From: Prevotella sp. UBA4339
GTDB taxonomy: Bacteria; Bacteroidota; Bacteroidia; Bacteroidales; Bacteroidaceae
DNA length: 33,437 nucleotides
Assembly: GCA_002393725.1 (NCBI GenBank)
Contig: DGTJ01000051.1
Location: forward strand, 5,085 to 38,521
Reading direction: 5' to 3'
Part shown: piece after piece, positions 17,181 through 25,364 of the stretch
How positions within the stretch are numbered: the stretch's first letter is position 1
How the letters are laid out: every line of letters starts with the position of its first letter
The notes under the pieces: generated by a model
What the model was told of the DNA's origin: nothing
Database searches by the model: none
Seen by the model: only the letters and a program-made list of their open reading frames with translations
Translations under genes and position numbers: made by a program

Positions 17181-20100
17181 TAATCTTCTTCTTTATCTAT
17201 TTGCTGAATAATATCTGTTGACGTACTCTCAATCTCTTCCATGTTTGGATTAGCAACATTCATCATACTTGGGTGGTAAACGATGAAATCAACGACTAAT
17301 ACCAATGCCATCACACTCCACAGGACGTAATGAAGTACACTTTCGCCACTGATAGAGCGCACCTGCTCCGTAACATCATCCAGGAGTCCGAACTTAGATC
17401 CCTTAAACCTATAGGATTTGGTCTTAAATGTATAATAAAGCGGCTCGAGTAGAGTTGACTTAATGTCGTTTTCTAGCACTTCATTTATCAACTTATTGTC
17501 TGACTTCTCATCACCTCGGAAGTCTGTAAGGTGGCACACGAGTATATAGACAAGTGATATTGCCACAATAGACAGACTGAATAGTGAATGATGCGACAGA
17601 GATATATACTTTAATATAATATAAGGAATAAAGGAAGATGCCACACCGAGAAGTCCCCAGAGGAAAGACAGGAAGTCATATCCTCTGAAATATGCTCTTG
17701 TACCGACAATTATGCCAGTTACACTTCCTACAGGCAGAGCAATAGATATAATAGGATGATCAAGTATATATTCACTATTAACACCGAAAATAATAACCAG
17801 CAGGATCCACGCACAAGACAGGGCATAGAATATCCACCTCCAGATATTCTCCTTAGTCTTGGCACTTCGCCATTCTGTTCTCACGCTTTCTATCCTGTCA
17901 GACGTTTCTTTTCTGGCATTAACAAATCGCTTATAATATTTCTGTGAATTATCGATCTTGCCTAAATCCTTCAACCAATCCTCAAGAGTATGTTCGTAAG
18001 AATACTCTTCGGAAAAGTCAGCAAAGGGATCTTCATGATAGAAGGCCGACATCCACTGAATGAATGATCCTTCTCTTATTTCCTGACGTATCAAGCCGTA
18101 ATTTCTCTGGTCAATATTACGACCGTCATTCAACTCTGTCCCGTCAGAAAGTTTGTAAACAGGTTTGGAGCCTAATATCCTGCAGAATCGATAAAGTGCC
18201 GTACGTGCATCGTAGGCGCCAAGACGTTCGCTGTTTTCCTCACTTTTAAAATCGAAACAACGATTAGCTTCATTGAGCATTTCATTCCAACCATGCAACT
18301 GTGCGAAGTAGCAGAATCGCCCATCGGGCTTGAGGAAATCTTCAAACTCCTTGGCTATTTGGTCATCACTGAGACGTTGGCAATCCTTAAGACGCTCTGC
18401 GAGGAGGTCGCCTACTCCTATTGGGGTGTAAGCATATCGCAAGTCAAAAGCTGCCTCTCGGTCAAGGTTGTACAGCACCTTATATGCAAGAGACTTAGAA
18501 TAAGGCTGGCCTTGAGTGAGAATTCTCATGCTCTCACATGCCATCTTATCCTCATGACTGTACATCCATGCCAACAAGCGTCCATCAGTAAGGCTATGCC
18601 AGTCATCCTCTGTCAGGTCCTCTCTGCCGAAAGTCTTTACGATATCCTTTAATGTCGACGATGGGAAACGGCCCATAAGAGGAATATCCGGATCCAACTC
18701 GTAGGCAAGCTTCATGACAGCTATACGCGGATCATAGTCGTCAGTCTTCTCAAAATAAGAACGTAGACGGCCAACATCACACTTTGTATGGGTCTCAACA
18801 TACAGGAACAAATTATCATTAGGATTCGTGAGCAGCATACCGTACTCTTCTGGGTAAGTAAGTAACGATACAGCTATACTATGTATATCGTCACAGATAT
18901 TACCTTTCAAGTCCGTATAAGGATATGTTGGTTCCATGACGTATATGGCAGCCATAAGTCCGGCATGCTGGTCAACGGGATATCTGTTGACGATAATATC
19001 TTTTATTATGGTGCTAAGTTTTGTGTTGCCACAAGACTCAAGCCAATTTCCTATACGACCATTATATAGATATCCTATAGCAAGTTTCTCATTCTCAATG
19101 AGAAGGGGAACAAGCTCATGGATATTATCTGCAACGAGGTTACGGTCAGGGTCGACTAAGAAGGACTTGTATTTCAGGAATGGCGATGAGATATCCACTG
19201 TTGGGCTCTCACCAAGGAACCACTTCTCCACTTCGTCGTATCCCCACCGGTTAAGCGGATTAACTGAAGTAAGCCCCTGCACAATCATCTTCACTCTATC
19301 GGGGAGTTCATTCAGTCGTGGGAGCCTGCCCTCATTTTTCTGACGCATCATCACGCGCTCATTATTGCTCATGGGATTCCCATCAAGCCAGAGTGCCATA
19401 AGAGTTATACCAAGAGAATAGAAATCGGCAGCTGGTGTTATCTCCACTACTCCATCTATAACGTCTGAATACATCTCCGGAGCTGCATAAAGTGGAGTTC
19501 TTGCCTGAGTTGTGCGATGCGACTTACCGTCTTTCTCTAACAGGCTTGATATTCCGAAATCTCCGAGAACGAGCTCTGTATGCTCATCGTCACGGAAAAA
19601 GAAATTGCTCGGTTTTACATCCTTATGAAGAACATCGTTGTTGTGACAGAATGCAAGGGCCGCAGCACCCTGAAGGGCAATCCTGCGGAACTTGTCCATA
19701 TCGCCGTTAAGGTGATAATTACTAAGGTTACCACCACGTAAATACTCCATCAGTTCATAAGAACGATGCTTGCCATCGACGTATGTCTTTCCATAATCCA
19801 GAAGACTGACCACCATCTCGAAATTAAAATTATAGATGGTCTGGAGCAATTTCTTATTTACGTCGAAGTTTGGATAATATACCTTTAAGACATATTCTTT
19901 CCCGTCCTTACTAACGAGGAATACCTGTGCCTCACCAGAATTGTCGCTGAGACATTTCAGATTACGATATCTCTCTCCTTTTAATATGAAGTAATCCCCG
20001 TCAGCTACTAACACTTCGTCTCCTGAAGAAGCCATTGGCGTAGCAGGACGCATAGTCTTTGCTTCGAAAGGAGTATCATCAGGGCGAACTGTAACATCAT

Positions 20101-20266
20101 CAGGGCGACCGGTAATATTAGCAGGGCGCGCTGTAATATCAGCGGGGCGGCCAGTAATATCTGCAGGACGCATTGTACTATCTGCAGGACGCATTGTCGT
20201 ATCTACATTAGCGTCATCTATGCCCTGGTTTGTGTTGCCAGGTATTGTTGGTTTCAATGTACTCAT
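17180..20266 (-). CDS. Membrane-anchored Ser/Thr protein kinase with N-terminal T-x-R-P repeats
   Basis: The 1028-residue protein begins with a disordered stretch holding seven T-x-R-P motifs (residues 24-74). A eukaryotic-type kinase domain follows (about 100-350). Its key residues are present: Lys128 in YVLKVY, HKDVKPSN with Asp216 (Lys replaces the usual Arg of HRD), DFG at 236-238 and APE at 262-264. The HKD change means RD-type activation may differ. A long helical region (about 360-800) of no family I recognise comes next, with three G-[RS]-hydrophobic-x-x-W-[LM] motifs. About five transmembrane helices lie between 808 and 996, and the C-terminal tail is acidic. The kinase domain therefore faces the cytoplasm. 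Both gene junctions overlap by one base. It is the likely writer for the FHA protein and PP2C. Confidence 0.92.
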   Translation of the reverse strand: MSTLKPTIPGNTNQGIDDANVDTTMRPADSTMRPADITGRPADITARPANITGRPDDVTVRPDDTPFEAKTMRPATPMASSGDEVLVADGDYFILKGERYRNLKCLSDNSGEAQVFLVSKDGKEYVLKVYYPNFDVNKKLLQTIYNFNFEMVVSLLDYGKTYVDGKHRSYELMEYLRGGNLSNYHLNGDMDKFRRIALQGAAALAFCHNNDVLHKDVKPSNFFFRDDEHTELVLGDFGISSLLEKDGKSHRTTQARTPLYAAPEMYSDVIDGVVEITPAADFYSLGITLMALWLDGNPMSNNERVMMRQKNEGRLPRLNELPDRVKMIVQGLTSVNPLNRWGYDEVEKWFLGESPTVDISSPFLKYKSFLVDPDRNLVADNIHELVPLLIENEKLAIGYLYNGRIGNWLESCGNTKLSTIIKDIIVNRYPVDQHAGLMAAIYVMEPTYPYTDLKGNICDDIHSIAVSLLTYPEEYGMLLTNPNDNLFLYVETHTKCDVGRLRSYFEKTDDYDPRIAVMKLAYELDPDIPLMGRFPSSTLKDIVKTFGREDLTEDDWHSLTDGRLLAWMYSHEDKMACESMRILTQGQPYSKSLAYKVLYNLDREAAFDLRYAYTPIGVGDLLAERLKDCQRLSDDQIAKEFEDFLKPDGRFCYFAQLHGWNEMLNEANRCFDFKSEENSERLGAYDARTALYRFCRILGSKPVYKLSDGTELNDGRNIDQRNYGLIRQEIREGSFIQWMSAFYHEDPFADFSEEYSYEHTLEDWLKDLGKIDNSQKYYKRFVNARKETSDRIESVRTEWRSAKTKENIWRWIFYALSCAWILLVIIFGVNSEYILDHPIISIALPVGSVTGIIVGTRAYFRGYDFLSFLWGLLGVASSFIPYIILKYISLSHHSLFSLSIVAISLVYILVCHLTDFRGDEKSDNKLINEVLENDIKSTLLEPLYYTFKTKSYRFKGSKFGLLDDVTEQVRSISGESVLHYVLWSVMALVLVVDFIVYHPSMMNVANPNMEEIESTSTDIIQQIDKEED
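20056..20200 (-). repeat. 21-bp tandem coding repeat encoding T-x-R-P-[AD]-[DN] heptads
   Basis: Within the kinase gene, codons 23-64 (20075-20200) repeat six times with an exact 21-base period. The threonines are 24, 31, 38, 45, 52 and 59, each followed by x-R-P and then Ala/Asp and Asp/Asn. A seventh, spaced copy (Thr71, TMRPAT) lies just downstream. The first two DNA copies are nearly identical and the later ones have drifted, consistent with copy-number expansion. Confidence 0.9.
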
Positions 20267-21201
20267 TATTTATCGTCTTTAATTTCTTGTCTTGAATTCT
20301 TGCCGAGGACTATCCACTTCCCCCCCATCTGGGGCTTAGCGCATCCACATGGACTTGAATGCAAGGCATGTTTGAAATTACACTCCCACGCCAGTCTGAC
20401 ACCTTGAGGCTTGCATGCCATAGCATAATTACGAACCTTTGCAGGTTGTGGCTGTGGTACCTGAGCCATTTTCTCCAATAGAGATGTAAGACGATTCACG
20501 CAATCATTCTTCCTATTGTCCAGTTCTGCCTTAGGCACACGCTTCGACGGTTTTTCCACAATAGCAGCAGCAACTCCTTTATCTTGTGCAAGAAGAGATA
20601 ATACGCGCTCTCTCAACTTATTATTCAGTTGCTCCCTGACTTGATCCTTTTCACTGGAATATGGCAACTGCATGTCAAGCTCCTGCAATTCTTTTGCCAG
20701 AGCCTGCATCTCTATATATTCTGGGGTCTTCTGCAGTTCCTTCAACAATTGACGAGCTTCTTCTGTCAATGCCGTTCCGCACTGCTTACAGAACGAGAAG
20801 TCGTTTAGAGTGTTACACACAGGACAAACTATCCCTCCTCTCGGACTACCACACTCAGGACAGAATGCTTCTTGTCCTGAGAGTCGTGCTCCGCAGAAAG
20901 AGCATACATCTGTACGGATATAGTGGTGGCATGTCTCGCAGAAATCAGCGTCTGGGTCAAGTTCTGCACCACAGTTAGGACAACTGACTTTACCTAATGG
21001 TTTACCACAAGTGGCACAAAACAGTGCGTCGGGCTCATTGACAGTTCCACAATAAGGGCACTGTACTCCAGCGGCTGTATTGTATTGAACAGCCTGAGCC
21101 TGCCACTGATTTGCATCAGTCCTTGTCATGGTCATTTCATCTCGCTGAAGTTCTTGTACTCCGCGATTTGTTTTTTCAGGGTTAAGGGTAATATCGCTCA
21201 T
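20266..21201 (-). CDS. Four-zinc-ribbon scaffold protein with C-terminal Cys/His cluster
   Basis: This 311-residue protein opens the signalling operon. Residues 1-45 are polar and Thr-rich (MTMTRT at 23-28). Four zinc ribbons follow in close series: Cys48/51/62/65, 74/77/88/91, 100/103/114/117 and 126/129/138/141. A helical, charged region (about 145-245) is next. A compact C-terminal module contains Trp272, Cys274, His278, His281, Cys285 and Cys287 and ends GGKWIVLGK, probably a further metal site. I do not recognise that last module. No enzyme motif is seen. Its stop overlaps the kinase start (TAATG), so the two are made together. It is plausibly the adaptor that brings substrates or partners to the kinase and AAA+ protein, which share zinc ribbons. 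Confidence 0.88.
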   Translation of the reverse strand: MSDITLNPEKTNRGVQELQRDEMTMTRTDANQWQAQAVQYNTAAGVQCPYCGTVNEPDALFCATCGKPLGKVSCPNCGAELDPDADFCETCHHYIRTDVCSFCGARLSGQEAFCPECGSPRGGIVCPVCNTLNDFSFCKQCGTALTEEARQLLKELQKTPEYIEMQALAKELQELDMQLPYSSEKDQVREQLNNKLRERVLSLLAQDKGVAAAIVEKPSKRVPKAELDNRKNDCVNRLTSLLEKMAQVPQPQPAKVRNYAMACKPQGVRLAWECNFKHALHSSPCGCAKPQMGGKWIVLGKNSRQEIKDDK

Positions 21202-21207
21202 AATAAA

Positions 21208-21217
21208 AACACGTGTT
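21208..21217. promoter_or_regulatory. 10-bp palindrome in the leader of the signalling operon
   Basis: AACACGTGTT is a perfect palindrome lying between the predicted transcription start and the ATG at 21201. It could be an operator for a dimeric regulator. Chance occurrence is possible for a site of this length. Confidence 0.3.
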
Positions 21218-21233
21218 ACTATATTCTTTGGTG

Positions 21234-21266
21234 CAAAGTTAATAAAAAATTCCTAAATGAAACAAA
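21234..21266 (-). promoter_or_regulatory. Bacteroidetes-type promoter of the zinc-ribbon/kinase/AAA+ operon
   Basis: On the minus strand TTTG (21263-21266), a 21-base spacer and TAACTTTG (21234-21241) match the consensus. The -7 box ends 32 bases before the first ATG. I saw no clear gap or further promoter between the eight downstream genes, whose spacings run from overlap to 13 bases, so this may drive everything down to 8765. Confidence 0.7.
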
Positions 21267-21270
21267 AAAA

Positions 21271-21296
21271 CCGCCGTAAATTTTCATTTACGACGG
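21271..21296 (-). terminator. Intrinsic terminator after the M13 peptidase gene
   Basis: The arms 21271-21281 and 21286-21296 pair over 11 positions with one mismatch around a 4-base loop. On the minus strand the stem is followed at once by seven T residues (21264-21270). It ends the LolA-like/ABC-F/peptidase transcript just before the signalling-operon promoter. Confidence 0.85.
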
Positions 21297-21321
21297 CAAT
21301 TTATATGAAAATTGGGTTAAA

Positions 21322-23355
21322 TTACCACAAATCGAGCCTATCAGTCTTAGGAATAAACATTTTATCACCTTCTTTTATACCAAATGCTTCATACCATGCA
21401 TCAATGTGAGGAAGAGCGCCATTCACACGCCAACGTCCAAGTGAGTGAGGATCGCTCTTTGTCCGATTTCTGATTTCCTCTTCTGTAATATTTCCCGCCC
21501 ACACTCCAGCGTATGCGTGGAAGAATCGCTGATCAGCAGTCAGTCCGTCCTTCTCGCCAAGAGGCTGTCGCTTCGTTGCATTCTTGTAAGCGGCCCAGGC
21601 CACCTGAAGTCCGCCATGATCGGCAAGATTCTCTCCAAGCGTCAGGCGTCCGTTGCCCTTAAGGTCAGGAAGCACGTTGATGGCTGAGAAGAAATCTGCG
21701 TATCTGTCAGTGCGCTCTGTAAAGTTCTTTCCGTCTGCCTCAGTCCACCAGTCATGCATATTGCCATCCTTGTCAAAACGACGTCCCTGATCGTCAAATC
21801 CATGTGTCATCTCATGTCCGATGACCACACCGATGGCTCCATAGTTGAAGGCATCGTCAGCATTCATGTCGAAGAAGGGATATTGTAGAATACCTGCTGG
21901 GAAGCATATCTCGTTAGTGGTAGGGTTATAATATGCATTCACTGTCTGTGGTGTCATGTGCCAGTCATCGCGATCTACCGGTTTGCCTACAGTATGCTCT
22001 ATGCGCCATGCAAGCCAGAACTTAGAGCATTCCTCCATGTTTTCGTAAAAAGATTTAGCAGGGTCAATATTCAGTTTCGACAGATCAGTCCACTTGTCAG
22101 GATATCCGACTTTCACATAAAATGTATTAAGTTTCAAGAGAGCATTCACCTTTGTAGAATCATCCATCCAGTCCTGTGCTGCAATACGCTCTCCAAGAGC
22201 TATCTGTAGGTTCTTTACGAGAGTTATCATGCGCTGCTTTGCTGCCTCAGGGAAATATTTCTCTGCATAGATCTTGCCTAATGCCTCTCCCATAACACGC
22301 TCTACCTGACTGGTACTGCGCTTCCAGAGTGGATGATTCTCCTTACGGCCAGAGCGTATCTTTCCATTGAAGTCAAAACTCTCGGCAACAGTAGCATCGC
22401 TGAGATAGTTGGCAGCAGATGAGATAATACCCCACTCCATCACATCGCGATATTCAGCAGGCTTGATTGTCTCCACGAGCTTGTCAGCTCCCTCAAGGAA
22501 TGCCGGCTGGCCTACAACCATCTCCTGCAGGTACTTCGTATCCACCCCACGGGCATTCATAACCTTCACAAGTGGAAGATTAGGATACTTTGTCTCAAAC
22601 TCCTTAAGAGTCATCTTGTTGTAGTTGGCTTCTGGGTCACGAAGCTCAGTGCGCGACTTTGACACCTTAGCGAGAGCGGTCTCAATCTTCATGATGTTCT
22701 TCATCTTCTTGGTAGCAGAACCTTTACTGAAGCCGAAAAGCTGGAACATCTTGACAATATGCTTCTTAAATGCCTCACGGATATCTGCCGTAGCCTTGTC
22801 GTTGTCGAGATAATATTCCTTCTGACCGAGTGACAGTCCACCTTGATATACATTCAGGATATTCTGAGTTGCATTCTTGTCATCAGCGCCAAAGCCACTA
22901 TAGAAGAACTCCTGTTCACCATAAGGAGCAAGCTCCAGTTGGATGTCGAGAAGCTGCTTGTTAGTCTTTGCAGCCTCAAGCCGCTTGATGAGAGGCATCA
23001 CAGGAGCTACACCTTCCTTATTCCGGCGGTCGATATCCATCGCCAGTTTGTAGAGGTCGCTCAGTTTCTGCTCGATAGTGCCCTTCTCATAGGTATTGAT
23101 CTGAAGCTCCTTCAGAATACCGTTGATACGTTTGTCATTTTCCTCCTGCAGTCGGTCGAAGCTTCCGTAGCGGGAGTAAGCAGCAGGTAGCGGATTAGCC
23201 TTCATCCATCCGCCACAGGCATACTCGTAGAAGTCATCACCAGGTCGGACATTCTTGTTGAAATCAGACTGATTAAGACCAGATCCGAGTTCTGTCTGCG
23301 CCATTGTCATCATTGAGACCGATGCAATTGCAATCATTGTTACAATTCTTTTCAT
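21322..23355 (-). CDS. pepO: M13-family zinc metalloendopeptidase (neprilysin/PepO type)
   Basis: The 677-residue protein has a signal peptide (MKRIVTMIAIASVSMMTMA) and so acts in the periplasm or at the cell surface, where M13 enzymes cut oligopeptides. The N-terminal M13 domain starts with RPGDDFYEYACGGWMKANP. Substrate-binding NAYYNP is at 473-478. The zinc motif HEMTH is at 514-518 and the third ligand and partner acid lie in GENLAD (Glu575, Asp579), all intact. Length matches the bacterial family. It follows the ABC-F gene after eight bases and ends 26 bases before a strong terminator. The signal peptide carries no lipobox cysteine. The gene symbol is used in the family sense. Confidence 0.95.
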   Translation of the reverse strand: MKRIVTMIAIASVSMMTMAQTELGSGLNQSDFNKNVRPGDDFYEYACGGWMKANPLPAAYSRYGSFDRLQEENDKRINGILKELQINTYEKGTIEQKLSDLYKLAMDIDRRNKEGVAPVMPLIKRLEAAKTNKQLLDIQLELAPYGEQEFFYSGFGADDKNATQNILNVYQGGLSLGQKEYYLDNDKATADIREAFKKHIVKMFQLFGFSKGSATKKMKNIMKIETALAKVSKSRTELRDPEANYNKMTLKEFETKYPNLPLVKVMNARGVDTKYLQEMVVGQPAFLEGADKLVETIKPAEYRDVMEWGIISSAANYLSDATVAESFDFNGKIRSGRKENHPLWKRSTSQVERVMGEALGKIYAEKYFPEAAKQRMITLVKNLQIALGERIAAQDWMDDSTKVNALLKLNTFYVKVGYPDKWTDLSKLNIDPAKSFYENMEECSKFWLAWRIEHTVGKPVDRDDWHMTPQTVNAYYNPTTNEICFPAGILQYPFFDMNADDAFNYGAIGVVIGHEMTHGFDDQGRRFDKDGNMHDWWTEADGKNFTERTDRYADFFSAINVLPDLKGNGRLTLGENLADHGGLQVAWAAYKNATKRQPLGEKDGLTADQRFFHAYAGVWAGNITEEEIRNRTKSDPHSLGRWRVNGALPHIDAWYEAFGIKEGDKMFIPKTDRLDLW

Positions 23356-23363
23356 ACGTTTAA

Positions 23364-25364
23364 CTATTTATTATTAGTAATTGATTCGAGTTCCTCGCTG
23401 AGTTTTTCCCACCGTTCCACTTCTTCGTCGAGAGTCTGCTTCGTCTGTGTGTATTCAGTGACAAGCACCATATCAGATGCGTTCTCCGGCTTCATCAGCA
23501 GCTCATCGAGCTCTTTCAGGCGTTCCTCCATTTTCTCAATCTTTGACTCCGACTCCTTGACAGCCTTCTCTGCACGGTTCTTACGCTTCTGCTGTTCCTT
23601 ATGCTCTGCATAGCTCATCGCCTTGCTTATTGTCTGCTGTGATCCTGCAGGAAGATCGTCAGATATTCCCAGGCTGGGAACATTTTGTTCCCTTCGTGGG
23701 AATTTTTGAGTCCCAAGCTGGGAATTTTCCCCTTCTCTGCCGAGCTCATTCAGTTCGCTTATTCTCTTTGTCTGAAGGAAGTCGTAGATGCCTCCAAGAT
23801 GCTCGCGCACTTTTCCGCCTCCAAACTCATATACCTTCGTCACCAGTCCGTCCAGGAACTCACGGTCGTGACTCACCACTATCGCCGTTCCGTCAAAGGC
23901 CTTGATGGCTTCCTTGAGTACATCCTTCGAAGGCATGTCAAGATGGTTGGTGGGCTCATCGAGAATCAGTAGATTGACGGGTTCGAGCAGCAGGCGAATC
24001 ATCGCAAGCCGGCTGCGCTCGCCTCCACTGAGCACCTTTACTCTCTTCTCCGAAGCCTCACCGCCAAACATAAAGGCTCCGAGGATATCATTGATGCGCA
24101 GACGGACATCTCCCTTGGCCACATTGTCGATAGTCTGCAGAACCGTAAGGTTCTCATCGAGCAGCTGAGCCTGATTCTGGGCAAAATATCCTATCTGGAT
24201 GTTATGGCCGATCTTCAGTTCTCCCGTATATGGTATCTCGCCCATGATGCATTTCACGAGAGTAGACTTTCCTTCACCGTTCTTTCCGACAAATGCCACT
24301 TTCTCACCTCGCTTTATCGTAAGCGTCACATGATCGAAGACGGTATGGGCCCCATAGTCCTTTCTGACATCATCGCAGATGACGGGATAGTCACCGCTTC
24401 GCAGACAGGGAGGAAACTTCAGATGCATAGCAGAGTTGTCTACCTCGTCAATCTCTATCGGCACTACCTTCTCCAGCTGTTTTATCTTCTGCTGCACCTG
24501 TACGGCCTTGGAAGCCTTATAGCGGAAGCGCTCGATAAAGTCCTTCATCTCTGCCACTTCCTTCTGCTGGTTCTCGTAGGCTCTCAGCTGTTGCTCGCGA
24601 CGCTCCTTGCGCAGGACTGTGTATTCATTGTATTTCACCTTATAGTCGATTACGCGTCCGCAGGATATTTCCAGCGTGCGGTTCGACACATTATTGATAA
24701 AGGCACGGTCATGACTTACGAGCACTACAGCACTCGAGCTCTGGGCCAGGAATTGTTCCAGCCACTGTATGCTCTCGATGTCAAGATGGTTTGTCGGCTC
24801 GTCGAGCAACAGCACATCGGGCTTCTGTAGCAATATCTTTGCCAGTTCGATACGCATGCGCCATCCTCCTGAGAATTCCGACGTAGGGCGGTCGAAGTCA
24901 GAGCGCAGGAATCCGAGACCGGTAAGCGTCCGCTCTATCTCTGCCTCGTAGTTCTCTGCACCCATCATCAGATAGCGGTCGTGCTCTGTCGTGTATTTCT
25001 CTATCAGGGCGAGATATCCCTCGCTCTCGTAGTCTGTACGTTCAGATAGCTCCTGGTTCATCCTGTCGAGGCGCTCCTTCATCCTTGTGATATCGGCAAA
25101 AGCCTTCTGAGCCTCCTGACGTACGGTAGTGTCGTCTTGAAGGATCATCACCTGAGGCAGATAGCCGATACGACAGTCTGTGGGCACGCTCACGCTTCCT
25201 GCTGTCGGTTTCTGCTGTCCACAAAGGATCTTCAGCATCGTCGACTTTCCGGCACCGTTCTTGCCCACAAGGGCAATACGGTCTTTGTCATTGATCACAA
25301 AACTCGCATCAACGAACAGCGGCTTTACGCCAAACTCCACTTTCAGTCCCTCTACTGATATCAT
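23364..25364 (-). CDS. ABC-F family ATPase (Uup/EttA-like translation factor)
   Basis: ABC-F proteins have two ABC cassettes without transmembrane parts and act on the ribosome, either in translation control or antibiotic resistance. In this 666-residue protein, cassette 1 has Walker A at 34-41, signature FSGGW (164-168) and DEPTNHLD (188-195). Cassette 2 has Walker A at 360-367, LSGGE (445-449) and DEPTNHLD (469-476). The charged linker between them (about 240-305) is the P-site tRNA interaction motif region. The tail (580-664) is a coiled coil as in Uup. Residues of about 546-567, in the hinge before the coiled coil, are encoded by a 22-bp palindromic repeat. It overlaps the LolA-like gene by four bases (ATGA). 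A housekeeping rather than resistance role is likely but not shown. Confidence 0.92.
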   Translation of the reverse strand: MISVEGLKVEFGVKPLFVDASFVINDKDRIALVGKNGAGKSTMLKILCGQQKPTAGSVSVPTDCRIGYLPQVMILQDDTTVRQEAQKAFADITRMKERLDRMNQELSERTDYESEGYLALIEKYTTEHDRYLMMGAENYEAEIERTLTGLGFLRSDFDRPTSEFSGGWRMRIELAKILLQKPDVLLLDEPTNHLDIESIQWLEQFLAQSSSAVVLVSHDRAFINNVSNRTLEISCGRVIDYKVKYNEYTVLRKERREQQLRAYENQQKEVAEMKDFIERFRYKASKAVQVQQKIKQLEKVVPIEIDEVDNSAMHLKFPPCLRSGDYPVICDDVRKDYGAHTVFDHVTLTIKRGEKVAFVGKNGEGKSTLVKCIMGEIPYTGELKIGHNIQIGYFAQNQAQLLDENLTVLQTIDNVAKGDVRLRINDILGAFMFGGEASEKRVKVLSGGERSRLAMIRLLLEPVNLLILDEPTNHLDMPSKDVLKEAIKAFDGTAIVVSHDREFLDGLVTKVYEFGGGKVREHLGGIYDFLQTKRISELNELGREGENSQLGTQKFPRREQNVPSLGISDDLPAGSQQTISKAMSYAEHKEQQKRKNRAEKAVKESESKIEKMEERLKELDELLMKPENASDMVLVTEYTQTKQTLDEEVERWEKLSEELESITNNK
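23666..23731. repeat. Three-copy 22-bp tandem repeat with palindromic cores, inside ABC-F gene
   Basis: Palindromic cores start at 23666 (TTCCCAGGCTGGGAA), 23688 (TTCCCTTCGTGGGAA) and 23710 (GTCCCAAGCTGGGAA), exactly 22 bases apart, each followed by a T-rich spacer. A further GGGAATTTTCCC lies at 23720-23731. The period is not a multiple of three, so each copy is read in a different frame, yet the ABC-F frame stays open. Confidence 0.85.

Noticed and set aside
12529..21201. TerY-P (tellurite-type) triad or a type VI/VII secretion regulator
   Set aside because: Kinase, PP2C and FHA/AAA+ parts overlap with those systems, but no vWA TerY protein, TerD-like protein, secretion ATPase or tube/sheath gene is in the window. 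I therefore did not apply those names.
23666..23731. CRISPR-like array
   Set aside because: The 22-base period consists of a palindromic core plus a short T-rich spacer that is nearly the same each time. There are no unique spacers and no cas genes, and it lies within a coding sequence.
24204..24830. A 208-codon plus-strand frame opposite the ABC-F gene
   Set aside because: Leucine/histidine-rich shadow of a conserved coding strand with no promoter or domain.
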